A stretch of 64,000 nucleotides of DNA from Clostridiales bacterium. Its GTDB lineage: Bacteria > Bacillota > Clostridia > Saccharofermentanales > Saccharofermentanaceae. Each line of letters opens with the position of its first letter. Within the stretch, counting starts at the first letter, position 1. The stretch covers positions 1 through 64,000 of the forward strand of contig JAFZVE010000068.1 of the NCBI GenBank assembly GCA_017617995.1, read 5' to 3'. A program made the position numbers and the translations under genes. Below are positions 53,993-62,553 of the stretch, piece after piece. A model generated the notes under the pieces. The model had not been told where the DNA came from. It searched no databases and was given only the letters and a program-made list of their open reading frames with translations.

Positions 53993-56264
53993 CGAATATC
54001 TTGTCCCCGGAGAAAGCTGGAGAAAAACGATAGAAGAAGCGCTCGCATCTTGCGATCTCTTTGTTTTGAGCGTGACGCCCATGCTTCTCGCCGAGGGTAA
54101 TTTTGTCTGGCGGGAAGAATATCCCCGCGCACATGATCAGCTAAAAAAACCGATCCTTTCCGTGATTACGGCACCCGAGGGAATGAGTGATGAAGAAATG
54201 CAGACCCTGCGGGCCATGTATGACCGTATAGACGAGAGCTTGACGGATGGGCCGGGACAGGATGCTTTGGCAGATGGACTGCACCGGAGCCTGATCGATA
54301 AAGCGGGCAAGAAGGATCTTCTCACGCCGGATGACGGTGGTGAACATCTGTATTATATTGCGCTTGCTTACAAGAACAGCGTCGGCGTCGAAATGGATCC
54401 GAAAAAAGCGGTTTCACTTCTGGAAAAGTCAGGAGAAAACGGTTACCGCCACGCGTACCTGACGCTCGGAAATGTATTTGAATTTGGCGAAGGAGTACCA
54501 CGTGACGAGGATCGGGCCATCTCTTACTATGATCGGTTTATCGGACTGCAAAAGCCGGAATTCGGAACCAGCCGGCAGGGGGATATGGATCTTGTTCTTG
54601 CCTATGACGCCAAAGGCATGATCCTGATCGGCCGCTCACGGCTTCAGGAGGCTTTGGATGTTTATATGGAACTTCATACTTTGCTTGATGCCATGACCTC
54701 CTGTTTCGGTAGCTTCAAACAGATCAATCTTCCCATCAGCCTGGAACGGCTCGGGCGCATCAGATATGCGCTGGGCGATTATGATGCGGCACGGAAATAC
54801 TTTGAAAAAGCGCTCCAGGTAAGACTGGATCCGCCGAAGACGGAGAATATCGCCACGGAGGAGGAGCGGACAAGGGAAGAGGCAGAGAACAAAAACAGAT
54901 GGGAAGCAAAGATGGGGCTTGCTGTCAGCTACTATGATATGGGAGAGATCCTTCTTGCCGGCAAGGATCTGACGGGCGCCGCCAAGTATCTTCTCAAATC
55001 CAGAGAACTGTTTTCGGAACTTGACGCAGAAAAAGAAGACCATGATCTGAAGATCTGCCTGAGCAAGAGTTATACCCGTATTGCCGAGGTCTATGAGGCG
55101 GAGGGAAAACACAAGCAGGCAAAGGAGATCTGCGAGAAGGCGCTTGCCATATTGGAGCCGTTGCTCAAAAACCAGTACGATTTCGAGGCGGGTACACTTC
55201 GGGCCGCAAATCATATCGTGCTCTCCGACATAACCCGAAACTCCGGGCAGATTAAACAGGCACACCGCCTGATCTGCGAAGCGCTCGATGAGGCGGAAGC
55301 GCTGATCGGAAAAGCTCCGTCCAGGAAAACGCGCACCCTTCTGGCCACTGCATATGAACGCAGAGGGACGCTGGAGGAACAGCTGGGAAACATAGAACCG
55401 GCCAAGCAATATTATAAGATGAATATTGATATCTCAAAGGAACTGGTCGAAGGGTCGGAGGATCCGGAGGAAAAGCGGGGATTTGCCATTGCATGCGAAA
55501 AACTTGCCCTGTTTCTGGTCAGGGAACCGATGCGGATGTCGACTGACGATGTTTCTTCAGCTTGCGGGCTTCTCGAAAAAGACCTCGAGATCACCGAAAG
55601 CCTGACCAAGGGGAAGACGGATTACCAGCATCGCCGCGATATGGCTGTTTGCTACGACGCCCTGTGCGAAGTGTATCAATATCAGAATAAGGAAAAAGCA
55701 CTCGAGTATGGTGTGAAAGGACTGGTAATCGCATATCATCTCGCAGAGGATCCAGGGACCCCGCAGGAACTTTTCGATCTTGCCAACTTCTACTATAGCA
55801 TCGGAAAACTCTGTGGCGACATTAAGAATGTATGCTTCCAAAATGCGCACGTTCTCTGGTCAAAGGTGTACCAGGCTTCTCCTTCGGAAGATCTGGGGAA
55901 GAAGATCCAATTGCTCGAAGAGATGATGAAACGTCCTGCGACCGAATGTGCGATCGAACCGGGTTATTGCAGCGGAATAAAGGAATTGACAGACAAGTGG
56001 TCGGAGGAGACCTCGAAAGATGTCGATTATGCCGATATTTCTCCTATCGAGCGAAAAGCATCGGCCGGCGGTATGGGATGTCTTCCTCTTCTGCTTGCGG
56101 TAGCGGTACTGGTATGCCTCATTCTTCAGCTTTTCGGCGTAGTTGACTTCGCGGGAAAACTGAAGTCCGTGCTGGGAGATTCCGGCGCAAAGGTCGTCGT
56201 CGGCGTGGTTTGGGTTGTTTCTCTGATCATGTTGGTCTGTTCTGCCAAATTCAGAAAACGTTGA
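53805..56264 (+). CDS. TIR / TPR-SEL1 / membrane protein (main part of frame-split gene)
   Basis: 819 aa in this frame. A TIR domain lies at about 27-130: AGIFLSYRKKDREAA, SIWYDEYLVPGESW and the E104-E105 pair at the place of the catalytic Glu of NAD-cleaving TIR domains. SEL1- and TPR-like helical repeats follow (about 145-730; AVSLLEKSGENGYRHAYLTLG, GDYDAARKYFEKALQV), then two helices near the end (about 758-778 and 789-811). The first codons have no ribosome site, so it is probably made by reading through from the piece upstream. TIR proteins act in immunity or signalling; the role here is not known. Confidence 0.8.
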   Translation: MTRKLRRFLISVIVSGAEAARIRSEFRAGIFLSYRKKDREAARGLMERIHRDELCRDVSIWYDEYLVPGESWRKTIEEALASCDLFVLSVTPMLLAEGNFVWREEYPRAHDQLKKPILSVITAPEGMSDEEMQTLRAMYDRIDESLTDGPGQDALADGLHRSLIDKAGKKDLLTPDDGGEHLYYIALAYKNSVGVEMDPKKAVSLLEKSGENGYRHAYLTLGNVFEFGEGVPRDEDRAISYYDRFIGLQKPEFGTSRQGDMDLVLAYDAKGMILIGRSRLQEALDVYMELHTLLDAMTSCFGSFKQINLPISLERLGRIRYALGDYDAARKYFEKALQVRLDPPKTENIATEEERTREEAENKNRWEAKMGLAVSYYDMGEILLAGKDLTGAAKYLLKSRELFSELDAEKEDHDLKICLSKSYTRIAEVYEAEGKHKQAKEICEKALAILEPLLKNQYDFEAGTLRAANHIVLSDITRNSGQIKQAHRLICEALDEAEALIGKAPSRKTRTLLATAYERRGTLEEQLGNIEPAKQYYKMNIDISKELVEGSEDPEEKRGFAIACEKLALFLVREPMRMSTDDVSSACGLLEKDLEITESLTKGKTDYQHRRDMAVCYDALCEVYQYQNKEKALEYGVKGLVIAYHLAEDPGTPQELFDLANFYYSIGKLCGDIKNVCFQNAHVLWSKVYQASPSEDLGKKIQLLEEMMKRPATECAIEPGYCSGIKELTDKWSEETSKDVDYADISPIERKASAGGMGCLPLLLAVAVLVCLILQLFGVVDFAGKLKSVLGDSGAKVVVGVVWVVSLIMLVCSAKFRKR

Positions 56265-56362
56265 GCGGAACGGTAAAATTCACAAAGAAAAATGCCGTTA
56301 ACTGGCACAAAAATTTTTTTGCACTGATGAAAGTTTTTGTGGATATTGATTACAATATCGGT

Positions 56363-56368
56363 TATAAT
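56363..56368 (+). promoter_or_regulatory. -10 of EF-G-like gene
   Basis: TATAAT 35 bp before ATG 56404, after an A/T-rich stretch; the -35 is not clear. Confidence 0.45.
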
Positions 56369-56403
56369 AGTCGCATTGAAGTTTGAATTAGGAGGACGAA
56401 TAC

Positions 56404-58485
56404 ATGACCAATTATTCGGCAGACAAGATCCGTAACATCGCGCTTCTCGGGCATGGCGGATCTGGTAAAACAGCACTGGCTGAGGCGATGCTCTTCTGCG
56501 CTAAGGCGATCGACCGCATGGGTCGCTCGGCAGATGGTAACACCGCTCTCGACTTCGATCCGGAAGAAGTGAAGCGCCAGATTTCCCTGAACACATCCGT
56601 AGCGGCATGTGAGTGGAAGAACACAAAGATGAATCTCATCGACACCCCCGGTGATTTCGATTTTCTCGGTGAGACGATGGCCGGTATTCGTGTAGCAGGC
56701 AGCGCGATCGTCGTGATCAGCGCCAAGGGCGGTACTTCCGTAGGTTCGGAGAAGGCGATCCGTCTCCTTAATAAGAGAAAGGTTCCGTTCCTTTTCTTCC
56801 TCAATCGTATGGATGAGCCGAATGCGGACTTCGAGGGTGTTATCTCCCGTATGATGGAGCGCTATGGCCGTGGTGTTATCCCGCTCTCGCTCCCGATCAT
56901 GAGTGGCGATAAGATGACCGGTATCGTAGACGTTATGAATAAGCGTGCGTTTACTCTTGACGAGAAGACCGGCGCACAGACTGAGATTGCGCTCCCGGCA
57001 GAGTTTGAAGATCGCGTGGCTGAGCTTCAGGATAAGATCAATGAGGTCGTAGCCGAGTGCGACGAAGAACTGATGGAGAAGTATTTCGCGGGCGAACCGT
57101 TCACAGAGGAAGAGTTCCGCCGTGGCGTACATGCCGGATTTGCTGACGGTACACTGCATCCGATCTACTGCGGATCTGCTTATAAGAACTGGGGCGTAGA
57201 GTTCCTGATGAACTGCCTGTCCAAGGATACGCCGCCGGCCAGCACGAAGCCGCCGCAAGAAGGCGAGACACCGGATGGTGAGAAGCTCACGATCGTATGT
57301 AATGAGAACGATCCGCTGGCCGCTTTCGTATTTAAGACGATCGCTGACCCGTTCGTAGGCCGTATCTCTCTGTTCCGTGTGTATGCGGGTGTCATGAAGA
57401 GTAACTCCACTGTCTATAATGCAGTGAAAGAGAAGGAAGAGCGTCTGGGCGGTCTGTTCTTCATGGTAGGTAAGAAGCAGATCCCGACAGATAAGGTTGC
57501 CGCCGGTGATATCGGTGCAGTTGCGAAGCTTGTACTGACACAGACCAACGATACACTCTGCGACAAGTCCCGTATCGTGACGCTGACGAAGATCAGTTTC
57601 CCGACACCGTGTCTGTCCATGGGTATCGTCCCGAAGGCCAGAGGCGAAGAAGATAAGATCATGTCCGGTCTGAATAAGCTGAAGGATGAGGATCCGGTAT
57701 TCACAGTTGTTAACAACGCAGAGACCAAGCAGATGGTTATTTCCGGTCTTGGTGAGCAGGAGATCTCCGTTCTGAAGAGTAAGCTCAAGAGCAAGTTTAA
57801 CGTTGATGCTGACCTCGAAGAGCCGCGTGTTCCGTATCGTGAGGCGATCCGTAAGAAGGTCAAGGTTCAGGGTAAGCACAAGAAACAGTCCGGTGGTCAC
57901 GGTCAGTACGGTGACGTATGGATTGAGTTTGAGCCGACGGATTCCGAAGAGCTCGTATTTGAAGAGAACGTATTCGGCGGTGCCGTTCCGAAGAACTTCT
58001 TCCCGGCAGTTGAGAAGGGTCTGCAGGACGCAGTGAAGAAGGGTATCCTCGGCGGATTCCCGGTCGTTAACCTCAAGGCTACTCTCGTCGATGGTTCTTA
58101 CCACGATGTAGACTCCTCGGAAATGGCATTTAAGATTGCTGCGAACCTCGCTTTCAAGGCCGGTATGGCGGCAGCGAACCCGGTTCTCCTTGAGCCGATC
58201 AGTACCGTATCCGTTCACATCCCGGAGGATAAGCAGGGTGATATCATGGGCGACATGAACAAGCGTCGTGGCCGTATCATGGGTATCGACAGTGACGAGA
58301 CAGGTTCCGTCATCAACTGCGAAGTTCCGACATCGGAGATGGCGACTTACGCGACCGACTTGAAGTCCATGACGCAGGGCCGTGGCTGGTACACCATCGA
58401 GCATGCACGCTATGAGCAGGCTCCGGGCGATGTACAGGCGAAGGTTATCGAAGCTCGTAAGGCATTCCTGGCGGATGACGAGTAA
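56404..58485 (+). CDS. Elongation factor G-like GTPase (EF-G2 type)
   Basis: 693-aa paralogue of translocation factor EF-G. GHGGSGKT (16-23) and DTPGDFDF (80-87) are present. The G4 motif reads NRMD (134-137) instead of NKxD, and the switch-I region (EEVKRQISLNTS) differs from the RGITI of true EF-G. Domain IV and the C-terminal end (DVQAKVIEARKAFLADDE) are complete. No rpsL, rpsG or tuf neighbours, which supports a second, specialised copy whose role is not settled. Strong AGGAGG upstream; codon use looks like a highly expressed gene. Confidence 0.9.
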   Translation: MTNYSADKIRNIALLGHGGSGKTALAEAMLFCAKAIDRMGRSADGNTALDFDPEEVKRQISLNTSVAACEWKNTKMNLIDTPGDFDFLGETMAGIRVAGSAIVVISAKGGTSVGSEKAIRLLNKRKVPFLFFLNRMDEPNADFEGVISRMMERYGRGVIPLSLPIMSGDKMTGIVDVMNKRAFTLDEKTGAQTEIALPAEFEDRVAELQDKINEVVAECDEELMEKYFAGEPFTEEEFRRGVHAGFADGTLHPIYCGSAYKNWGVEFLMNCLSKDTPPASTKPPQEGETPDGEKLTIVCNENDPLAAFVFKTIADPFVGRISLFRVYAGVMKSNSTVYNAVKEKEERLGGLFFMVGKKQIPTDKVAAGDIGAVAKLVLTQTNDTLCDKSRIVTLTKISFPTPCLSMGIVPKARGEEDKIMSGLNKLKDEDPVFTVVNNAETKQMVISGLGEQEISVLKSKLKSKFNVDADLEEPRVPYREAIRKKVKVQGKHKKQSGGHGQYGDVWIEFEPTDSEELVFEENVFGGAVPKNFFPAVEKGLQDAVKKGILGGFPVVNLKATLVDGSYHDVDSSEMAFKIAANLAFKAGMAAANPVLLEPISTVSVHIPEDKQGDIMGDMNKRRGRIMGIDSDETGSVINCEVPTSEMATYATDLKSMTQGRGWYTIEHARYEQAPGDVQAKVIEARKAFLADDE

Positions 58486-58807
58486 TCCTTTACAACTAAA
58501 CTAGAAAAAGCAATATCTCTCTTGCGACTCAAACAGTTTGCTTACGCAAAACTCGTCGCTTGAGAGATTTGCTTTTTCTATCTTTTGTTTGTCAAGAAAT
58601 CTCTCTCCTGTGGTGAGATCCTCGCCACTTGAGAGATATTCTTTTGCTCTATTTTACTTATGATCAGAAGAGATCTTGCTCGTCTCTAACGAGACTTTTC
58701 ACCAGGGAGATTTTCTTTTTCTGATTCAAATAGCGCTGGCGGAGGAGAAATGACCACTTGAGAGATATTCTTTTTTGCTTATTAATTCATGTGGGGAAAG
58801 GAGATTC
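58486..58807. other. 322-bp gap with several terminator-like hairpins
   Basis: Besides the palindrome at 58504-58578 it holds hairpin-like stretches at about 58590-58655 and 58660-58725. The word CCACTTGAGAGATATTC plus TTTT occurs twice (about 58633-58654 and 58759-58777). It separates two convergent genes; nothing coding is seen. Confidence 0.65.
58504..58578 (+). repeat. Long palindrome, subfamily 2 (CGACTCAAACAG core)
   Basis: Arms GAAAAAGCAATATCTCTC and GAGAGATTTGCTTTTTC (58504-58521, 58562-58578) around GCGACTCAAACAG, hairpin, ACTCGTCGC. It sits 18 bp after the EF-G-like stop and has T-rich tails, so it may also terminate. Confidence 0.8.
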
Positions 58808-59317
58808 TTACTCGATTTTTGAGCCTCGGGAGATGGCTTTTATGATCATCTGCACGATCGTTTCTTTGCTCAGTCCTTCGGTGATCTTTGTTTCGCATAA
58901 GACGTCGGAGTAATCTTTTTCGACCCACCATTCCCGCATTGCTTCTTCGCCAAAAGAACCTGCCTTTGCTCTTGTCTTATGACGCTTAACGGTTTCTTCG
59001 AACGGAATGTCAAAGTAGTACGCGTAGATATCTTTGCCGTATAGTGAGACAGCCTGCTCGAAGAGCGGGCGGTACCAGTCAGATACCATAATCCCCTCCA
59101 GAATGACGACTTCGCTGTGTTCAAAACCATACTGTAATAGCTGTTTTAGAAGTGGAAGCGCCAAGGTATCCTTACCGTCACTTACTTTGAGGATCTTGCG
59201 TCGGACCATATCCTGCGAGATCAGCATGGTATTACTTCCCAGGATGCTCTGAAGTTCCTTCGCGACAGTCGTTTTGCCACTTCCCGAATTCCCTCGTAAA
59301 ATGACCAGTTTCCTCAT
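58808..59317 (-). CDS. Zeta-toxin/uridine-kinase-like P-loop kinase
   Basis: 169-aa ATP-binding protein. Walker A GNSGSGKTT (9-17) follows the first strand; later come ISQDMVRRKIL, VVILEGIMVSDWY as the Walker B region and a lid with Arg/Lys residues (KRHKTRAKAG). This is the layout of small AAA/zeta-toxin-like kinases. No antitoxin partner is adjacent, so a toxin role is not supported. ATG 59317 has GAGGAG 7 nt upstream and is preferred to the longer forms. Substrate unknown. Confidence 0.78.
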   Translation of the reverse strand: MRKLVILRGNSGSGKTTVAKELQSILGSNTMLISQDMVRRKILKVSDGKDTLALPLLKQLLQYGFEHSEVVILEGIMVSDWYRPLFEQAVSLYGKDIYAYYFDIPFEETVKRHKTRAKAGSFGEEAMREWWVEKDYSDVLCETKITEGLSKETIVQMIIKAISRGSKIE

Positions 59318-59460
59318 ATCTACACTCCTCGAATCCATGTCAAATGCACCACTGCCTATATGATAACAGACAGAAGCGTGCACTGCGCAAAACGTCAGTA
59401 AAAAAGCACCTCTTCTTTTCGCGGAACAAATCGGCGAAACACCGGATCCTTTCGGTCGGA

Positions 59461-59552
59461 ACAAGAATCGATCGCGTAAACTTTCCGGAGCGATTCTCGC
59501 AGGAGCGGAGCGACGAGGACCAGCGACGGAATTTTACGCGATCGAGAATTGT
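59461..59552 (+). repeat. Long palindrome, subfamily 1, copy 5
   Basis: Arms ATCGATCGCGTAAA / TTTACGCGATCGAGAAT flank GGAGCGATTCTCGCAGG, hairpin, CGAGGACCAGCGACG, the same core as copy 4. It lies in the 314-bp gap between the divergent kinase gene and hprK; otherwise that gap shows only an A/T-rich promoter-like stretch before hprK. Confidence 0.85.
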
Positions 59553-59631
59553 CTGCCCTGAAAAGATATGTTTTTACGCCGTTTTGTTATAGAATAATAT
59601 ATATGCATTTTTACTGACGGAGGAGCACGCC

Positions 59632-60564
59632 ATGCCCTATTCGAGCGTTTTTCTGACTGAGATCATCAAGTCCTTCGAGCTGGAGGAGGTCTATGCCCCC
59701 CAAGATATTGAGAAGGTACGTATCCACGTGGCGGACGTGACCCGTCCGGGTCTGCAGCTGGCCGGTTACTACGACCATTTCGGTCCTGACCGTATCCAGC
59801 TGATCGGCAACATGGAGCATGCTTTTCTCGATAAGCTTACACCGGAGCAGAGGCAGGAACGCCTCGATGCGCTCTTTGAAAAGAAGATCCCGTGCCTGAT
59901 TCTGACACGCAATCACGTGGCTCACGAAGAGCTTATCAAGGCGGCTGAAAAGACGGGAATACCGGTTCTTCGGACACATCAGGCGACAAGTGAATTTATG
60001 AGCTCGCTGGTGAAGTACCTGAATGTGGAACTGGCGCCCCGTATCTCGATGCACGGCGTGCTGGTCGAGGTAAACGGTGAAGGTATCCTGATCCTGGGTG
60101 AGAGTGGCGTCGGTAAGTCAGAGACGGCACTCGAGATCGTTAAGCGTGGTCATCGTCTGATCGCAGACGACCAGGTCGAGATCAGAAGAGTTTCAGAGAC
60201 GACACTTCTCGGACGTGCACCGGAAGTTATCCGCCATCTCATCGAGATCCGCGGTATCGGTATTCTCGACGTAAAAGAACTGTACGGTGTATCTTCCGTT
60301 AAACTTCAGGAGAACATCGACTTTGTAATCAACCTCGAACTGTGGGATGAGAAGAAGACATATGACCGCCTCGGTATTACCGATGAAACGACCGATATCC
60401 TCGGTATCAAGGTACCGTCGATCACGATTCCGGTAGGACCGGGACGTAACCTGGCTATCATTGTTGAAGCGGCAGCGATCAACTACCGTGTTAAGAAGAT
60501 GGGCTACAATGCGGCCAAGGACCTCGTTACGAGAGTCTTCCCGGGCGGCCTGAACGCGGAGTGA
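59632..60564 (+). CDS. hprK: HPr kinase/phosphorylase
   Basis: Cytoplasmic enzyme that phosphorylates or dephosphorylates Ser46 of HPr, the switch of carbon catabolite control. The P-loop GESGVGKSE lies at 156-164. The family mark EIRGIGILDVKELYG follows, and the N-terminal domain begins FLTEIIKSFELEEVY. The length of 310 aa is normal. ACGGAGGAG precedes the start. First gene of hprK-murB-rapZ-whiA. Confidence 0.96.
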   Translation: MPYSSVFLTEIIKSFELEEVYAPQDIEKVRIHVADVTRPGLQLAGYYDHFGPDRIQLIGNMEHAFLDKLTPEQRQERLDALFEKKIPCLILTRNHVAHEELIKAAEKTGIPVLRTHQATSEFMSSLVKYLNVELAPRISMHGVLVEVNGEGILILGESGVGKSETALEIVKRGHRLIADDQVEIRRVSETTLLGRAPEVIRHLIEIRGIGILDVKELYGVSSVKLQENIDFVINLELWDEKKTYDRLGITDETTDILGIKVPSITIPVGPGRNLAIIVEAAAINYRVKKMGYNAAKDLVTRVFPGGLNAE

Positions 60565-60633
60565 GAGAGCAGGCGGCGCGGTAGTGGCACGGAAGAATCG
60601 GGAAATATTAGAGAGTCGGGAGATAAGACACAA

Positions 60634-61611
60634 ATGGCAGTAGACAACAGTACGATCGAGGTATTCCGGAGGAAGCTGATCGATACGGGATATGAACAGC
60701 TCGAAGGATCACTTCGGACAGACGAGATCATGAAGGCACACACTTCTTTTCGCGTGGGTGGCCCGGCACAGATCTATGCGGAGCCCCGAAGCACAGAAGA
60801 GATCGCGGTATTGATTGCGGCGGCGGAGTCTGCGGGTATGCCGTATTTCCTGATGGGGAATGGTTCTAATCTGGTTGTTTCTGATGAAGGAATAGAGGGA
60901 CTGGTGATCCGTCTGGGGGAGGCGTTCTCGGAGATCAGATCCGAGGATGACCCGTCTGATCCGGGAATCGTCCGGATATTTGCTTCTGCGGGAACACTTC
61001 TGATCCGTCTTTCTTCCTTTGCGGCGAAGGCCGGCCTTACGGGACTGGAGTTTGCTTCCGGGATTCCGGGATCTCTGGGCGGTGCGGTGTTCATGAACGC
61101 CGGTGCATACGGTCACGACATGTCAGAAGTGGTCGACAAGGTGACATCGATCTCCCCGTCCGGTGAGAAATCGGTCTGGTCGAAGGAACAACTGCAGCTC
61201 GGATATAGAAAGAGCCGTTTCATGGAGGAAGGCGGCATCGTCTGTGAAGTGGAACTGGTGCTGAAAAAGGGCGATCCGGAAGCCATCGCGGCATCGATCC
61301 GTGAGTATACGGAGAAAAGAACGAAGAGCCAGCCACTCCAGTTCCCGAGCGCGGGAAGTATGTTCAAACGTCCGGAAGGACACTATACAGGAGCACTGAT
61401 CGAGCAAGCGGGGCTGAAGGGCTTCTCGATCGGTGGGGCGCAGGTGTCGGAGAAGCATGCGGGCTTTGTAATCAACAAGGGAGAAGCTACCGCGGCAGAT
61501 ATCGACGCACTGGTCAGACATATTCAGAAAACCATAGATGAAAAGTATGGCGTGACACTCGAACGTGAGGTACGCTTCGTCGGAAGAGGATTCTCGTCCG
61601 AAGGAAAGTAA
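60634..61611 (+). CDS. murB: UDP-N-acetylenolpyruvoylglucosamine reductase MurB
   Basis: FAD enzyme making UDP-MurNAc in peptidoglycan synthesis. FAD contacts HTSFRVGGPA and MGNGSNLVVSDEGIEG and the active-site part SAGSMFKRPEGHYTGALIEQ (serine proton donor) are seen. 325 aa, the short class without the Y-loop insertion. GGGAG lies somewhat far from the ATG (11 nt). It sits in the regulatory cluster, 69 nt after hprK. Confidence 0.95.
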   Translation: MAVDNSTIEVFRRKLIDTGYEQLEGSLRTDEIMKAHTSFRVGGPAQIYAEPRSTEEIAVLIAAAESAGMPYFLMGNGSNLVVSDEGIEGLVIRLGEAFSEIRSEDDPSDPGIVRIFASAGTLLIRLSSFAAKAGLTGLEFASGIPGSLGGAVFMNAGAYGHDMSEVVDKVTSISPSGEKSVWSKEQLQLGYRKSRFMEEGGIVCEVELVLKKGDPEAIAASIREYTEKRTKSQPLQFPSAGSMFKRPEGHYTGALIEQAGLKGFSIGGAQVSEKHAGFVINKGEATAADIDALVRHIQKTIDEKYGVTLEREVRFVGRGFSSEGK

Positions 61612-61625
61612 ACAGGAGGCTGGAA

Positions 61626-62525
61626 ATGGATGTAATTATTCTGACAGGTATGTCCGGAGCGGGAAAGAGCCATGCTGCGCATATTCTCGAGGATCAGGGC
61701 TACTTCTGTATCGACAATCTTCCGCCGATGGTCCTTCCCGAGCTGATCCGTACATTCCTCAAAGGACAGGGCGGAGAAGGATTTGCAATCAATAAACTTG
61801 CTTTTGTCGTCGATGTACGAAGCAGTGACTATCTGAAGGGTTTCGGAAAAGCCATGACGGACATCAAGAATCTCGGATGCCCGTACCGCATCATTTTCCT
61901 CGAGGCCAACGATCAGGTCCTGGTGAGCCGCTATCGTCAGACACGCCGCAAACATCCGCTATCTGCCGGTCTTTCACTCGTCGAGGCGATCGAGAAAGAG
62001 CGCTCGCTCATGCGCGGTATCCGTGCACGTGCGACACATATCATCGACACTTCTTTTCTGGCCCAGGGCGCGCTTCGGGAGGAACTGCTGCATATTATCG
62101 AGGTCGAGGATGTCAGTACGATGGACATTCACGTCGAGTCTTTCGGCTTCAAGTACGGACTTCCCGGAGACTGCGATATCTCCTGCGATGTGCGTTTCCT
62201 TCCCAATCCTTTCTATGAAGCAGAATTGAAGATGCTGAGCGGCAAAGACCAGCCGATCGTCGATTTTCTCGAGAAGTATCCCGAGACGGAGCAGTACTAC
62301 GAGAAGATCATGGATCTTCTGTGCTTCTCGATCCCGTACTATATCCGTGAGGGCAAAGCGCGTCTGTCCGTCGGAGTGGGCTGCACCGGCGGCCGTCACC
62401 GCTCGGTATATATGGCCGAGAGACTCTATGAGGGACTGAAGAAGGCGGGATACCGCGTCTCCATCCATCACAGAGACATAGACAAAGATCCGCGATACCA
62501 GCATTCTGAGGAGAAAAAGACCTGA
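61626..62525 (+). CDS. rapZ: RNase adapter RapZ / YvcJ
   Basis: 299-aa nucleotide-binding protein. P-loop GMSGAGKS (8-15), CIDNLPP and the C-terminal GCTGGRHRSV (typical of the family) are intact. In enteric bacteria RapZ controls GlmS via small RNAs; in Gram-positives the YvcJ role is less clear. AGGAGG precedes the start; 14 nt after murB. Confidence 0.95.
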   Translation: MDVIILTGMSGAGKSHAAHILEDQGYFCIDNLPPMVLPELIRTFLKGQGGEGFAINKLAFVVDVRSSDYLKGFGKAMTDIKNLGCPYRIIFLEANDQVLVSRYRQTRRKHPLSAGLSLVEAIEKERSLMRGIRARATHIIDTSFLAQGALREELLHIIEVEDVSTMDIHVESFGFKYGLPGDCDISCDVRFLPNPFYEAELKMLSGKDQPIVDFLEKYPETEQYYEKIMDLLCFSIPYYIREGKARLSVGVGCTGGRHRSVYMAERLYEGLKKAGYRVSIHHRDIDKDPRYQHSEEKKT

Positions 62526-62553
62526 CAGGAGATGCTTCTTCAAGGATATAGTC

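Noticed and set aside
56362..58404. 680-aa open frame antisense to the EF-G-like gene
   Set aside because: Shadow caused by codon bias; the opposite strand has all GTPase motifs.
58808..59317. Toxin-antitoxin pair
   Set aside because: The kinase has a zeta-like P-loop but no small antitoxin gene next to it.
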